A stretch of DNA of 64,000 nucleotides from Bacteroidetes bacterium GWE2_42_24 (lineage in GTDB: Bacteria > Bacteroidota > Bacteroidia > Bacteroidales > TTA-H9): positions 1-64,000 of the forward strand of contig MEOA01000004.1 of NCBI GenBank assembly GCA_001768515.1. The letters run 5' to 3'. Position numbers and translations under genes: made by a program. Shown piece by piece: positions 47,943 to 55,947 of the stretch. Each line of letters begins with the position of its first letter. Position 1 is the stretch's first letter. A model generated the notes under the pieces. The model had not been told where the DNA came from. It searched no databases and was given only the letters and a program-made list of their open reading frames with translations.

Positions 47943-48490
47943 CCTCTCTCACTTATTCTAGTTAGGGATATATTGATTAGACTTTATTAAGCGAAGCAAA
48001 ATGACTATGATTGATGCTCCAGTATTATATACTATCAACCGTGAGAAACATAAGGTGGCCCTGTCTTGTATCCTTTCATTATCAATCAGATATGCCTAAA
48101 AGCTTTGCTTCATTTATACTCAAAAGCTTAATACCTCGGTAAAAATATATCTGACGGACAGAGAATGCATCTTTCAGGAAAATCATTTCCATGAAAATTT
48201 CCCCCTACACAAGACAAAAATTTATGGAAGGATGGAGGGGCTTTACAACAAGGATTACATAATCTTAAACGCCTTCAAAAAACATCCGTAATTTACGGCA
48301 ATTCTTAAATAATACCTTTTTCAGAACAATTATTACGAAAAATCATGGGTTTAAAGCATCTTTGAATTAGCAACATAATCAACGTTTATAGAGATCCGTT
48401 TTGCAGCCAATTTACCCCAAAATTGTAATACAACACCTACCTTACTGATGCCATATATGCTTCATAATACTTCCCAAAGGACAAAATACT
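47943..48490. other. Intergenic region between convergent genes
   Basis: About 550 bases without a recognisable gene or terminator for the CHAT transcript. The sequence is AT-rich with scattered stops in all frames. Confidence 0.35.
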
Positions 48491-48527
48491 AGCCCCCCTC
48501 CAGAACATAATCATCTGAAGGGGGGCT
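48491..48527 (-). terminator. GC-rich hairpin after the anti-sigma gene
   Basis: A 14-bp stem with one mismatch (48514-48527 with 48491-48504), including six G-C pairs in a row, and a 9-base loop. Leftward it is followed by AGTATTTTG. It lies 33 bases after the stop of the anti-sigma-like gene and should end that transcript. Confidence 0.65.
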
Positions 48528-48559
48528 ATGTAATTGCAGGAAACAAAAACGTTTTATGG

Positions 48560-49300
48560 TTAATCTAATTGGTTCAGAAGGTCAACAGCTTTATCATTAA
48601 AGTAACTCTGAGAACCAGAGATAGTTTTAAGTGTACTCTTGGCCATTGGGAGATTGTCAGTTTTAATATAGCATAGAGCCAGATACCAGCCAGCCTGATC
48701 AGTGAAGAGATTAGATTGGTCCGCTGTAACTGCCTTTAAGTGTTCGATAGCTTTAGGGAAGTCATTAAGTTCCATCATTGAAATGGCAAGATAGAACCTT
48801 GCTGCCATATTATCAGTCTGAGAAGCTAACAGGCGGGCTGAGTTTACATAATCACGCTTGCCGTAATAGTGCATGGCTGTAACGAAATCCGAGGTACCGG
48901 CTGTTTCGGCAGAACGTTGCATTAAAAACGGTTCAGCTGGTTCATAATATTTCCCGTAGAGCTCCTTCCCCTGAGGGTGACCTCTAAAAAAAATCAATGA
49001 AAGGCCAATCAGAGTTATTACCAAGGCGGCAGCAACAGGTATTCTGGGCCATTTGGCAAAGGAAGAAAAGTGTTTACCAGTTGCCATACTGCTATCCCTT
49101 TCATGAATCTCTGAGAGTTTCCTGCGCAACTGTAGTGACTGCCAATCGTTCAACGGGGTATCAAGGGTGTCGGCCAGCATGACTTTTTGCTTCAAATCAG
49201 AATTCTCGATTATCCGCTCATTAAGTTTTTTCATATCATCCTGATTTAGTGCACCTTCTATATAGCCATTGAGCAAATGCTCATCTGTTTGATTAATCAT
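48560..49300 (-). CDS. Putative anti-sigma factor with periplasmic TPR domain
   Basis: A 246-residue membrane protein. The cytoplasmic part (1-~84) is helical, begins like Bacteroidota anti-sigma factors (INQTDEHLLNGYIEGALNQD, then LNERIIENSDLKQKV) and has no zinc motif. One membrane segment (~86-105, IPVAAALVITLIGLSLIFF) leads to a periplasmic TPR region (~135-246: AMHYYGKRDYVNSARLL, ARFYLAISMMELNDFPKAIE, GWYLALCYIKTDNLPMAKS). The ATG at 49300 overlaps the end of the sigma gene by 8 bases; an upstream start is less likely. Overlap with an ECF sigma gene is the usual sign of a sigma/anti-sigma pair. The assignment rests on context and topology, not on a recognised family. Confidence 0.7.
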   Translation of the reverse strand: MINQTDEHLLNGYIEGALNQDDMKKLNERIIENSDLKQKVMLADTLDTPLNDWQSLQLRRKLSEIHERDSSMATGKHFSSFAKWPRIPVAAALVITLIGLSLIFFRGHPQGKELYGKYYEPAEPFLMQRSAETAGTSDFVTAMHYYGKRDYVNSARLLASQTDNMAARFYLAISMMELNDFPKAIEHLKAVTADQSNLFTDQAGWYLALCYIKTDNLPMAKSTLKTISGSQSYFNDKAVDLLNQLD

Positions 49301-49874
49301 AGAATATATCTTTATATCCAGCATCAGCTATTACTCGTTTAATCAGTTTCTGTTTACATTCATATTTCTTTTTCTTTACAAAACTTTCAGTTACCCCCAT
49401 TATTTCTGCAATTTCTCTTACCGAAACATCTTCAATGTATAATCTCAGCAGTGTTTGGCAGCCTGCGCTCAAATGGATAAAATGACGCTGAATAAAATTC
49501 GACTTTTCGTTTTCATGATAAGAATCCAGAAACCCGGTATCCAGATCTGCAATATCTTCATATTCATGCATTTCACTTCCAATAATTGCATTCCGACGTT
49601 TATCTGCCAACCTTTGATGTACCCACAATACCTTTACGACCGATTGGAGATAAGTCCCAAATAAACAGTCTAATTCAAGCGGACTCTTTCTAACCCGCTG
49701 TAAAATAACCACTACAGCTTCCTGAAATATATCGAATGCATCCTCTTTGCCACCACCACGGGATTTTACAAACTTGAGAGCAACAGGAAAAAAAGAACTA
49801 TAAATAAAATCAAGCACACGTGTGTCGTTACTTACGATTCCTTCCAAAATCTGCTTTGTAGAAAACTTCGTCAC
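49293..49874 (-). CDS. ECF-type RNA polymerase sigma factor
   Basis: A 193-residue sigma-70 family protein with only regions 2 and 4. Region 2 contains KEDAFDIFQEAVVVILQRVR and GTYLQSVVKVLWVHQRL. Region 4 contains VSVREIAEIMGVTESFVKKKKYECKQKLIKR, a helix-turn-helix for the -35 element (segment spans ~150-180). The start codon is apparently GTG at 49874: the ATG two bases upstream is closed at once by TGA, and no early ATG is in frame. A G-run element lies 7 bases upstream of the start, the same as that before the dockerin-like gene. This suggests autoregulation. It is followed by, and overlaps, the anti-sigma-like gene. Confidence 0.88.
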   Translation of the reverse strand: MTKFSTKQILEGIVSNDTRVLDFIYSSFFPVALKFVKSRGGGKEDAFDIFQEAVVVILQRVRKSPLELDCLFGTYLQSVVKVLWVHQRLADKRRNAIIGSEMHEYEDIADLDTGFLDSYHENEKSNFIQRHFIHLSAGCQTLLRLYIEDVSVREIAEIMGVTESFVKKKKYECKQKLIKRVIADAGYKDIFYD

Positions 49875-49881
49875 ATCACAC

Positions 49882-49920
49882 TATATTAATGTCATTTTTT
49901 ACCAAAAGGTAACCCCCCCC
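49882..49920 (-). promoter_or_regulatory. G-run regulatory element, copy B (upstream of sigma factor gene)
   Basis: On the minus strand eight G are followed by TTACCTTTTG, GTAAAAAA and TGACATTAATATA, ending 7 bases before the GTG start. It matches copy A at 43154-43191 over about 38 bases. If it contains -35 and -10 elements the mRNA would be leaderless or nearly so. Confidence 0.6.
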
Positions 49921-50422
49921 GAAGCGATTTTTTTAAAAAAACTTTTCAACAACCTTGTTAACAACTCATGAAAGCTCCCCTTTGTTCTTATAATAGCAAT
50001 TATATCAAATAGTTATTCAATTATCTAAGGAATTACAAAGATATAAAAAAAAACAAACGATCAAAAAAAATAGGTGACATCACGCACCTTTAAAAGTAAG
50101 CTTTGCAAAGATTATTGTCAATGATTACGATTACAATTAATAATACGTGGGGACAACTAACGTATCACCCCCCCCTCCCTTACTCTTCCGACAGTTTAAA
50201 CCCATTGGCACAACCATTTAATCTTGAAATCGGTAGTTTTGGCTACACCCCTTTTCTATGGTAAGATTAATTTCCTTTCGTTATCTATGGTCTAGCCCTT
50301 CATAAATCTGGCGGTATCGTAGATGAGTACTTCTCACCAGAGACATTATACTAATTACATTTGTCATAGGCAATGAAATGCTTCAGAAAAAAGAACTCAT
50401 TAAAAATTTGTAGGTTTGTCGC
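49921..50422. other. Regulatory region between sigma gene and namZ
   Basis: About 500 AT-rich bases without a gene. It holds a leftward housekeeping-type promoter (50036-50065) and a second G-run on the minus strand (nine C at 50168-50176 on the plus strand). A TAGGTTTG at 50411-50418 matches the -7 box but ends only 4 bases before the namZ ATG. Confidence 0.4.
50036..50065 (-). promoter_or_regulatory. Housekeeping-type promoter upstream of the sigma gene
   Basis: On the minus strand TTTG (50062-50065), 18 bases, then TATCTTTG (50036-50043). It would give the sigma mRNA a leader of about 160 bases that includes G-run element B. The sigma gene may thus have a basal and a self-activated promoter. 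Confidence 0.45.
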
Positions 50423-51649
50423 ATGATAATAAAGTCGCTTTCGATAATCGTTCTTTGGATTCTGGGTTTAACATCATGTTCGTCGCAGAATCAAAATCAT
50501 CAGGTAAATGTTTTACCCAATGTATCAAAGACATCGGTCACTGCCCAGATCGTAACAGGGGCAGAACATACGGCAGATTACACTGGTCTTCTTGCAAACA
50601 AGAGGGTTGGGTTGGTTGTTAACCAAACATCAGTAATCGGCAAACAGCATCTGATCGATACACTTCTTAAGCTTGGCATTCGTATAGAAGCTATTTTCGC
50701 CCCCGAGCATGGTTTTAGAGGAAATAACCCGGATGGAGACATAATTAGAGATAACAGGGATTTAAAAACAGGTATAGAAGTCTGGTCACTATATGGGAAA
50801 ACGAAGAAGCCAACACCAGAGCAACTTGACAGAGTTGACATCATCGTATATGACATTCAGGATGTTGGCGTAAGGTTTTACACCTTTATATCAACATTAC
50901 ATTATGTAATGGAAGCCTGTGCTGAAGCAGGGAAACCCCTGATTGTTTTTGATCGGCCAAATCCAAATAGTGGTTATATCGACGGCCCGGTTCTCGACAC
51001 TTCCTTCCGTTCTTTTGTTGGAATGCATCCTATACCGGTTGTCTATGGGCTTACACCAGGTGAACTGGCTGAAATGATCAATGGGGAAGGCTGGCTGAGA
51101 AATTCAAGAAAATGCAACCTGAAAATAATTCCGCTTTCAGGATACAGTCATGGGGACAAGATATCCTTGCTAATACCACCGTCTCCAAATCTCCCTAATG
51201 ATTTAGCCATCAATCTTTATCCTTCACTTTGCTGGTTTGAAGCAACACCGGTAAGCATAGGCCGTGGCACGCCATGGCCGTTTCAGGTTATTGGGTTTCC
51301 GGATGAAACATGCGGACAGTTCTGCTTTGAGCCACAGCCGATTAAAAATGCCTCAATTAGCCCTCCTCAGAAAGGAAAAAAATGTTTTGGAGATGACTTG
51401 CGGAATACGTTCTATAGAAACCAGATCGATTTAGACATTTTCATACAATATTACCATCATTTGAAGAATAAAACCAAGTTCTTCGAGCGTCCTGATTTCT
51501 TCGACAAATTGGCCGGGACTGATCAATTACGATTTGATATTGAAAGCGAAAAGACAGAAGCTGAAATTCGCGACGGATGGCAAAAGCAGCTAACGGAATA
51601 TAAAACACTAAGGCAGCGATATCTTCTATATCCGGATCACTCCAAATAA
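50423..51649 (+). CDS. namZ: Exo-beta-N-acetylmuramidase NamZ (DUF1343, GH171) lipoprotein
   Basis: A 408-residue lipoprotein (lipobox LTSC, Cys19) of the DUF1343 family, in which NamZ enzymes cut N-acetylmuramic acid from the non-reducing end of peptidoglycan fragments. Family marks are GLVVNQTS (~63-70), IFAPEHGFRG (~91-100, conserved Glu95), VYDIQDVGVRFYTFISTL, and DRPNPNSGYIDGPVLD. The length fits. It lies 14 bases before a sodium:solute symporter gene, suggesting recovery of MurNAc or muropeptides released during cell-wall turnover or taken from other cells. Confidence 0.9.
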   Translation: MIIKSLSIIVLWILGLTSCSSQNQNHQVNVLPNVSKTSVTAQIVTGAEHTADYTGLLANKRVGLVVNQTSVIGKQHLIDTLLKLGIRIEAIFAPEHGFRGNNPDGDIIRDNRDLKTGIEVWSLYGKTKKPTPEQLDRVDIIVYDIQDVGVRFYTFISTLHYVMEACAEAGKPLIVFDRPNPNSGYIDGPVLDTSFRSFVGMHPIPVVYGLTPGELAEMINGEGWLRNSRKCNLKIIPLSGYSHGDKISLLIPPSPNLPNDLAINLYPSLCWFEATPVSIGRGTPWPFQVIGFPDETCGQFCFEPQPIKNASISPPQKGKKCFGDDLRNTFYRNQIDLDIFIQYYHHLKNKTKFFERPDFFDKLAGTDQLRFDIESEKTEAEIRDGWQKQLTEYKTLRQRYLLYPDHSK

Positions 51650-51663
51650 CCCAAACCTTACTC

Positions 51664-53154
51664 ATGAACCCTCTGATTGTGTTGATTTCGGCTGTCGGCT
51701 ATTTTGCCTTATTATTACTTATAGCACGTTTTACATCAAAAAATTCAAATAACTCAACCTTTTTTACTGGTAATCGTCAATCACCATGGTTTGTCGTGGC
51801 ATTCGGGATGATTGGTGCCAGCCTTTCAGGTGTAACACTTATTTCAATACCTGGAGAGGTTGGAAACAGTGGGTTTGAGTATTTCCAACTGGTGCTGGGT
51901 TATCTGTTAGGTTATGCAGTAATCGCTTTTATTCTGATGCCCTTATACTACAAATTAAACCTTGTTTCAATATACTCTTATCTCGGACAACGTTTTGGAA
52001 AACCAGCCTATAAAACAGGAGCAATCTTCTTCCTGATAAGCCAGACGATTGGGGCTTCCTTCAGGCTTTTCTTAGCCGCCATAGTTTTGCAAATTACTTT
52101 CTTTGCACATTATGGAATACCCTTCTCAATTACAGTTGCTGTTACAATAATTTTGATCTGGCTATACACCCACAAAGGAGGAATAAAGACAATAGTATGG
52201 ACCGACACACTTCAAACCTTCTTCATGTTACTCGCTGTCATACTCACGATTATAATCATCTTACGGGATCTCCATCCTGAATCAGGTTCTGTGCTCACCA
52301 CCCTTCAGGAAAGCCATCTGACCAGGATATTCAACTGGGATTGGCGTTCGCCCAATCATTTTGTAAAACAATTCCTCTCGGGAGCCTTTATTGCTATTGT
52401 AATGACAGGACTGGATCAGAATATGATGCAAAAAAATCTCACCTGTCGCAATCTTCGCGATGCTCAGAAAAACATGATGACCTTTTCACTTATACTACTC
52501 CCTGTAAATTTAATATTTCTGACCATGGGAGCCTTGATGTATCTCTATGTCCAGCAAGCCGGACTTACATTTACAGATACGCATGGTTTCATGTTCGATG
52601 TTATCAATCAAAATTATATTCATACTGATGCCCTTTACCCATTACTGTCAATGAATTATCTTGGGACAATCGCATCTGTAGTCTTTATTATCGGAGTTAT
52701 AGCAGCAGCATACTCGAGTGCTGATTCCGCAATGGCGGCATTGACAACCTCCTTCTGCATTGATATTCTGAACTTCCGCGATTTCGACAATATCAAGAAA
52801 CAACGCATTCGTTTTTGGGTGCATGTAGCGGTATCTGTTGTGGTTTTTTTAACCATATTGCTATTTAGGGCATTTAACAATACCAGCGTTATTAATGCTG
52901 TTTTTACGATGGCGGGATATACCTACGGCCCTTTATTGGGATTATACAGCTTTGGTCTTTTTACAAGGCTAAAGCCTGCGAAGAACATAATTCCGCTAAT
53001 TGCCCTCATCTCCCCTGCCCTGACATGGTACATTGGTAAAAATTCGGAGACCTGGTTTAATGGTTATAAATTTGGGTTCGAGTTGCTACTGGTAAATGGT
53101 GCATTGACTTTTATAGGATTATTACTGATTTCCAGACGGTCGAAAAAATCATAG
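51664..53154 (+). CDS. Sodium:solute symporter family protein
   Basis: A 496-residue inner-membrane transporter with about 13 membrane segments of the SSS (SLC5) family. The start (LIVLISAVGYFALLLLIARF), the FFTGNRQSPWFVVAFGMIGA segment, the IWLYTHKGGIKTIVWTDTLQ loop and VIAAAYSSADSAMAALTTSF (sodium site region) are typical. It is probably co-transcribed with namZ. A MurNAc or related sugar is therefore the best guess for the substrate, by analogy with MurNAc scavenging in Tannerella forsythia. The sequence alone does not fix it. Confidence 0.88.
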   Translation: MNPLIVLISAVGYFALLLLIARFTSKNSNNSTFFTGNRQSPWFVVAFGMIGASLSGVTLISIPGEVGNSGFEYFQLVLGYLLGYAVIAFILMPLYYKLNLVSIYSYLGQRFGKPAYKTGAIFFLISQTIGASFRLFLAAIVLQITFFAHYGIPFSITVAVTIILIWLYTHKGGIKTIVWTDTLQTFFMLLAVILTIIIILRDLHPESGSVLTTLQESHLTRIFNWDWRSPNHFVKQFLSGAFIAIVMTGLDQNMMQKNLTCRNLRDAQKNMMTFSLILLPVNLIFLTMGALMYLYVQQAGLTFTDTHGFMFDVINQNYIHTDALYPLLSMNYLGTIASVVFIIGVIAAAYSSADSAMAALTTSFCIDILNFRDFDNIKKQRIRFWVHVAVSVVVFLTILLFRAFNNTSVINAVFTMAGYTYGPLLGLYSFGLFTRLKPAKNIIPLIALISPALTWYIGKNSETWFNGYKFGFELLLVNGALTFIGLLLISRRSKKS

Positions 53155-53180
53155 AATCCCATACGGCAGATAGGTGGAAA

Positions 53181-53750
53181 TTACATATTCAGCCAGTTTT
53201 GCACTATCTGTGCACCATAAGGTGTCATAATTGATTCAGGATGAAACTGAACGCCATAAACAGGCAGATGTTGATGTTGAAGGGCCATTATAGTTCCATT
53301 TTTGGTTATCGCTGTAACCTGCATCCCAGAACCATAATCATTGGGATCAACTACCCATGAATGATAGCGACCGACATCAAACCTACCGGGAATCGACCTG
53401 AAAACTGGTGAAATAATGGATGTTAGTTTCACTTCTGAGACCTCCCCGTGACAAATTGTTTTGGCTTTTCGAAGTTTGCCTCCAAAATAGCATGCTATAG
53501 CCTGATGTCCAAGGCATACACCCAAAACTGAAAGATGACCTACTGCCTTTCCAATAGTTTGAAGAAGCAAAGGCGTCTCATGTGGTAATCCGGGCCCGGG
53601 AGAGATCATCAGCTTATCAAAATCTCTGATATCGTAATTGATCAATTGTTCGGCCTTTAAAACAGTACAACTACACTTTCCCCATTCCCTGATAATTTGC
53701 AAAAGGTTAAAGGTAAAAGAGTCGTGATTATCGAGTAGCAGCAATTTCAC
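53181..53750 (-). CDS. pabA: Aminodeoxychorismate synthase glutamine amidotransferase (PabA/TrpG type)
   Basis: A 189-residue class I glutamine amidotransferase that supplies ammonia for making 4-amino-4-deoxychorismate from chorismate. The start KLLLLDNHDSFTFNLLQIIR, the nucleophile Cys in GVCLGHQAI and the His-Glu pair in VQFHPES are all present. I choose the GTG at 53750: relatives begin there, and the longer frame runs into the divergent pabB. Its divergent partner is a PabB with a lysine in the catalytic motif, so folate synthesis and not tryptophan synthesis is the likely pathway. Confidence 0.85.
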   Translation of the reverse strand: MKLLLLDNHDSFTFNLLQIIREWGKCSCTVLKAEQLINYDIRDFDKLMISPGPGLPHETPLLLQTIGKAVGHLSVLGVCLGHQAIACYFGGKLRKAKTICHGEVSEVKLTSIISPVFRSIPGRFDVGRYHSWVVDPNDYGSGMQVTAITKNGTIMALQHQHLPVYGVQFHPESIMTPYGAQIVQNWLNM

Positions 53751-53851
53751 AGTCAGAAATTTCAGCAAATATACGATATCTATGGATCTTCTAATTTCCC
53801 TACCATCGATAAGGTAATGTAACAGGCCACCACAACAGTATAGATAATTCA

Positions 53852-53859
53852 TAGCTTTG
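53852..53859 (+). promoter_or_regulatory. -7 box directly before pabB
   Basis: TAGCTTTG matches TAnnTTTG and ends 4 bases before the pabB ATG. If active, it would produce a leaderless or nearly leaderless mRNA. No -33 box was seen at the right spacing. Confidence 0.35.
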
Positions 53860-53863
53860 CAAC

Positions 53864-54862
53864 ATGAACAAATGGCTGAATCGGGAACAAAGTCTCCTGG
53901 CACGAAATGCGATGAACAAATATGGGGCGGGAAGAACCCCATTTGTATTTCTGATAGATTTTTTATCTGAAAAACCCATAGTTATTCCTATAGCTGAATG
54001 TGCAGCCCACCGGCTGTTTTTCATTTTTCCGGAAAGTCAGGTCCTGCCCGGGAAGCAAGAGCCTTTGCCCGAGTTTGGAAAATTTCACTTCAAGCCAATT
54101 AGTGAGCGAACTTATAAACGCGCCTTTAAAGCTGTCAAAGCAGATATGGAATCAGGCAACACTTATCTGGCAAATCTCACCTTCTCTACCAGAGTATTAA
54201 CCAACTTATCACCAGAAGTTCTGCTTGGTCATGTAAGTTCCAGGTATCAGGTACAATTTGAAGATTTATTTTTCTGCTTTAGCCCAGAGACCTTTATTAC
54301 CATCAAGGATGGGCTGATTCGGTCCTGCCCGATGAAAGGGACCATCGATGCGGATATCCCGAATGCAGAAGCCCTGCTTAGATCTAATCCAAAAGAAAAA
54401 GCAGAACATAACACTATTACTGATTTGATCAGAAACGACCTAAATATTATCGCCAGTGGCGTTCATGTTAGCAGACCCAGATATATAGAGGAGGTTAATA
54501 CCAGTGGGAGGAAATTGCTTCAAATGAGTTCCGAAATTTCAGGTTATCTGCCGAAAGGCTGGCACTCCGAATTAGGAAACATCATCTACAAGATGCTGCC
54601 GGCTGGCTCAATCAGTGGTGCTCCTAAAGAGAAAACAGTTGAAATTATCCTTCAGACTGAACAGCATCGCCGGGGCTATTACACAGGCATTTTTGGAGTG
54701 TACGATGGAAATCAGGTTGACAGCTGTGTCTTAATCAGGTTTCTGGAACAAAATCCAAAAGGGTTCTTCCACTATAAAAGTGGTGGAGGTATAACCATAA
54801 ATAGTAAGATGGAGGATGAATACAATGAATTAATTCAGAAAATTTATGTCCCTTTGGTTTGA
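53864..54862 (+). CDS. pabB: Aminodeoxychorismate synthase component I
   Basis: A 332-residue chorismate-binding enzyme that aminates chorismate to 4-amino-4-deoxychorismate. SCPMKGTID carries Lys158, the residue that separates PabB (P-I/M-KGT) from anthranilate synthase (PIAGT). KAEHNTITDLIRNDL, AGSISGAPKEKTVEII and YYTGIFGVYDG are the other chorismate-site motifs. It is shorter than enterobacterial PabB (about 450), lacking most of the N-terminal domain, as is usual in Bacteroidota. It overlaps the next gene, pabC-like, by 17 bases. Confidence 0.9.
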   Translation: MNKWLNREQSLLARNAMNKYGAGRTPFVFLIDFLSEKPIVIPIAECAAHRLFFIFPESQVLPGKQEPLPEFGKFHFKPISERTYKRAFKAVKADMESGNTYLANLTFSTRVLTNLSPEVLLGHVSSRYQVQFEDLFFCFSPETFITIKDGLIRSCPMKGTIDADIPNAEALLRSNPKEKAEHNTITDLIRNDLNIIASGVHVSRPRYIEEVNTSGRKLLQMSSEISGYLPKGWHSELGNIIYKMLPAGSISGAPKEKTVEIILQTEQHRRGYYTGIFGVYDGNQVDSCVLIRFLEQNPKGFFHYKSGGGITINSKMEDEYNELIQKIYVPLV

Positions 54863-55445
54863 AACAATCAGAATTGATTCCGGAATGCCACAAAACATAA
54901 AATGGCACCAATCCAGAATGAATTCAACCTTATCCCGACATAACTTAATCGCTGAGTTTGATCTTAAGGAGTATCTGGAGTCCTTAGAATTTGACAGCGG
55001 GATAATCCAACGCTGCAGGATTGACTATAACCAGCGCATTGCCGGCGATTTGATTTTACCTTACGCACCCCTACCTCTCGGCTCGCTGCGAATCGTTGAA
55101 GCAGACGCCATAAACTATACTTACAAAAATGTCGACAGAAGAGCTCTGGATAACCTTCGTCATAAAAGGAAATCAAGCGACGATGTACTAATTGCCATTA
55201 ACAAAAGGATCGCTGATATAAGTTACGCCAACATAGTATTTCAGCGTGGTAATCATTTTATATCCCCAGCAACACCACTTTTGCGGGGAACTCAATTAAG
55301 CCTGTTGGTTGAAAGAGGACAGGTTCAATTGCAGGAGATTTTCATTCCTGATTTAAAATATTTTGATGGCTGGATACCCGTGAATGCGCTTCTGGGTTTC
55401 TGTCCCGAGAACTTGCGCCCTATAAATTCGATCAGTTTTACATAG
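54846..55445 (+). CDS. pabC: Aminodeoxychorismate lyase-like PLP enzyme (class IV aminotransferase)
   Basis: A 199-residue short member of the class IV PLP fold, expected to release pyruvate from 4-amino-4-deoxychorismate to give p-aminobenzoate. The likely PLP lysine lies in NYTYKNVDRRALDN, and IADISYANIVFQRGNHFISP followed by LLRGTQ matches the later cofactor-binding part. The usual Glu of that motif appears as Asp. It is about 70 residues shorter than PabC of Escherichia coli. The 17-base overlap with pabB is the main support for the role. It could be inactive or have another amino-acid substrate. Confidence 0.75.
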   Translation: MSLWFETIRIDSGMPQNIKWHQSRMNSTLSRHNLIAEFDLKEYLESLEFDSGIIQRCRIDYNQRIAGDLILPYAPLPLGSLRIVEADAINYTYKNVDRRALDNLRHKRKSSDDVLIAINKRIADISYANIVFQRGNHFISPATPLLRGTQLSLLVERGQVQLQEIFIPDLKYFDGWIPVNALLGFCPENLRPINSISFT

Positions 55446-55455
55446 CAAGAATTAT

Positions 55456-55463
55456 TAACTTTG
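55456..55463 (+). promoter_or_regulatory. -7 box of the ridA promoter
   Basis: TAACTTTG matches TAnnTTTG, 28 bases before the ridA start. A TTTA lies 15 bases upstream, closer than usual. Confidence 0.4.
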
Positions 55464-55491
55464 TAAAAGCAAAAAATCAAAGAACCACCTT

Positions 55492-55869
55492 ATGAAGAAG
55501 ATTATTCACACACCCAATGCTCCAAAGGCAGTCGGCCCCTATAGTCAGGCGGTTGAAGCTAACAGAATGTTATTTGTTTCCGGACAGATTCCAATTGATC
55601 CTGCAATTGGAAAGGTTATCGAAGGAGGAATCAGGGAACAGACCCTTCAGGTAATGAAAAACATAGACGCCATATTAGCAGAAGCAGGGCTTGAGTTTAA
55701 AAATGTTGTAAAATGCACATGCCTGCTCAGCGATATGGAAAATTTTGCAGCTATGAACGAAGTATATGGATCTTTCTTTCAGGAAAACCCACCCGCAAGG
55801 GCTGCATTTGGTGTTGTAAAGCTTCCTTTGGGCGCACTCGTTGAGATTGAGTGTATAGCAGCCCGTTAA
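55492..55869 (+). CDS. ridA: RidA family enamine/imine deaminase
   Basis: A 125-residue trimeric protein that hydrolyses reactive 2-aminoacrylate and related enamines made by PLP enzymes. The start NAPKAVGPYSQAVEANRMLF, IREQTLQVMKNI, the catalytic-site Arg in NPPARAAFGVVKLPLGALVE and the closing Glu-Ile-Glu-Cys are typical. Full length. It follows a PLP enzyme gene, which fits its role, but has its own promoter box. Confidence 0.93.
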   Translation: MKKIIHTPNAPKAVGPYSQAVEANRMLFVSGQIPIDPAIGKVIEGGIREQTLQVMKNIDAILAEAGLEFKNVVKCTCLLSDMENFAAMNEVYGSFFQENPPARAAFGVVKLPLGALVEIECIAAR

Positions 55870-55892
55870 CTACTCATTACAGCTTAAAATTG

Positions 55893-55922
55893 AAAGCGGC
55901 TGTCCTCCCGGGCAGCCGCTTT
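55893..55922. terminator. Bidirectional hairpin terminator
   Basis: A 10-bp stem with AAAGCGG and CCGCTTT ends (55893-55902 with 55913-55922) between ridA and the convergent outer-membrane protein gene. Flanking A and T tracts allow use in both directions. Confidence 0.7.
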
Positions 55923-55947
55923 ACTTCTTATAAAAGTTAAACCAAAA

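Noticed and set aside
44643-49874. A type III-E CRISPR (Craspase) locus, suggested by TPR-CHAT next to an ECF sigma factor
   Set aside because: No CRISPR repeats, no Cas7-11 (gRAMP) gene and no Csx30-like gene in the window; the CHAT protein has export and membrane signals. Only the logic is comparable.
53751-53942. N-terminal extension of the pabA frame
   Set aside because: The added 64 residues are Cys-rich and unlike the family, and they overlap the start of the divergent pabB.
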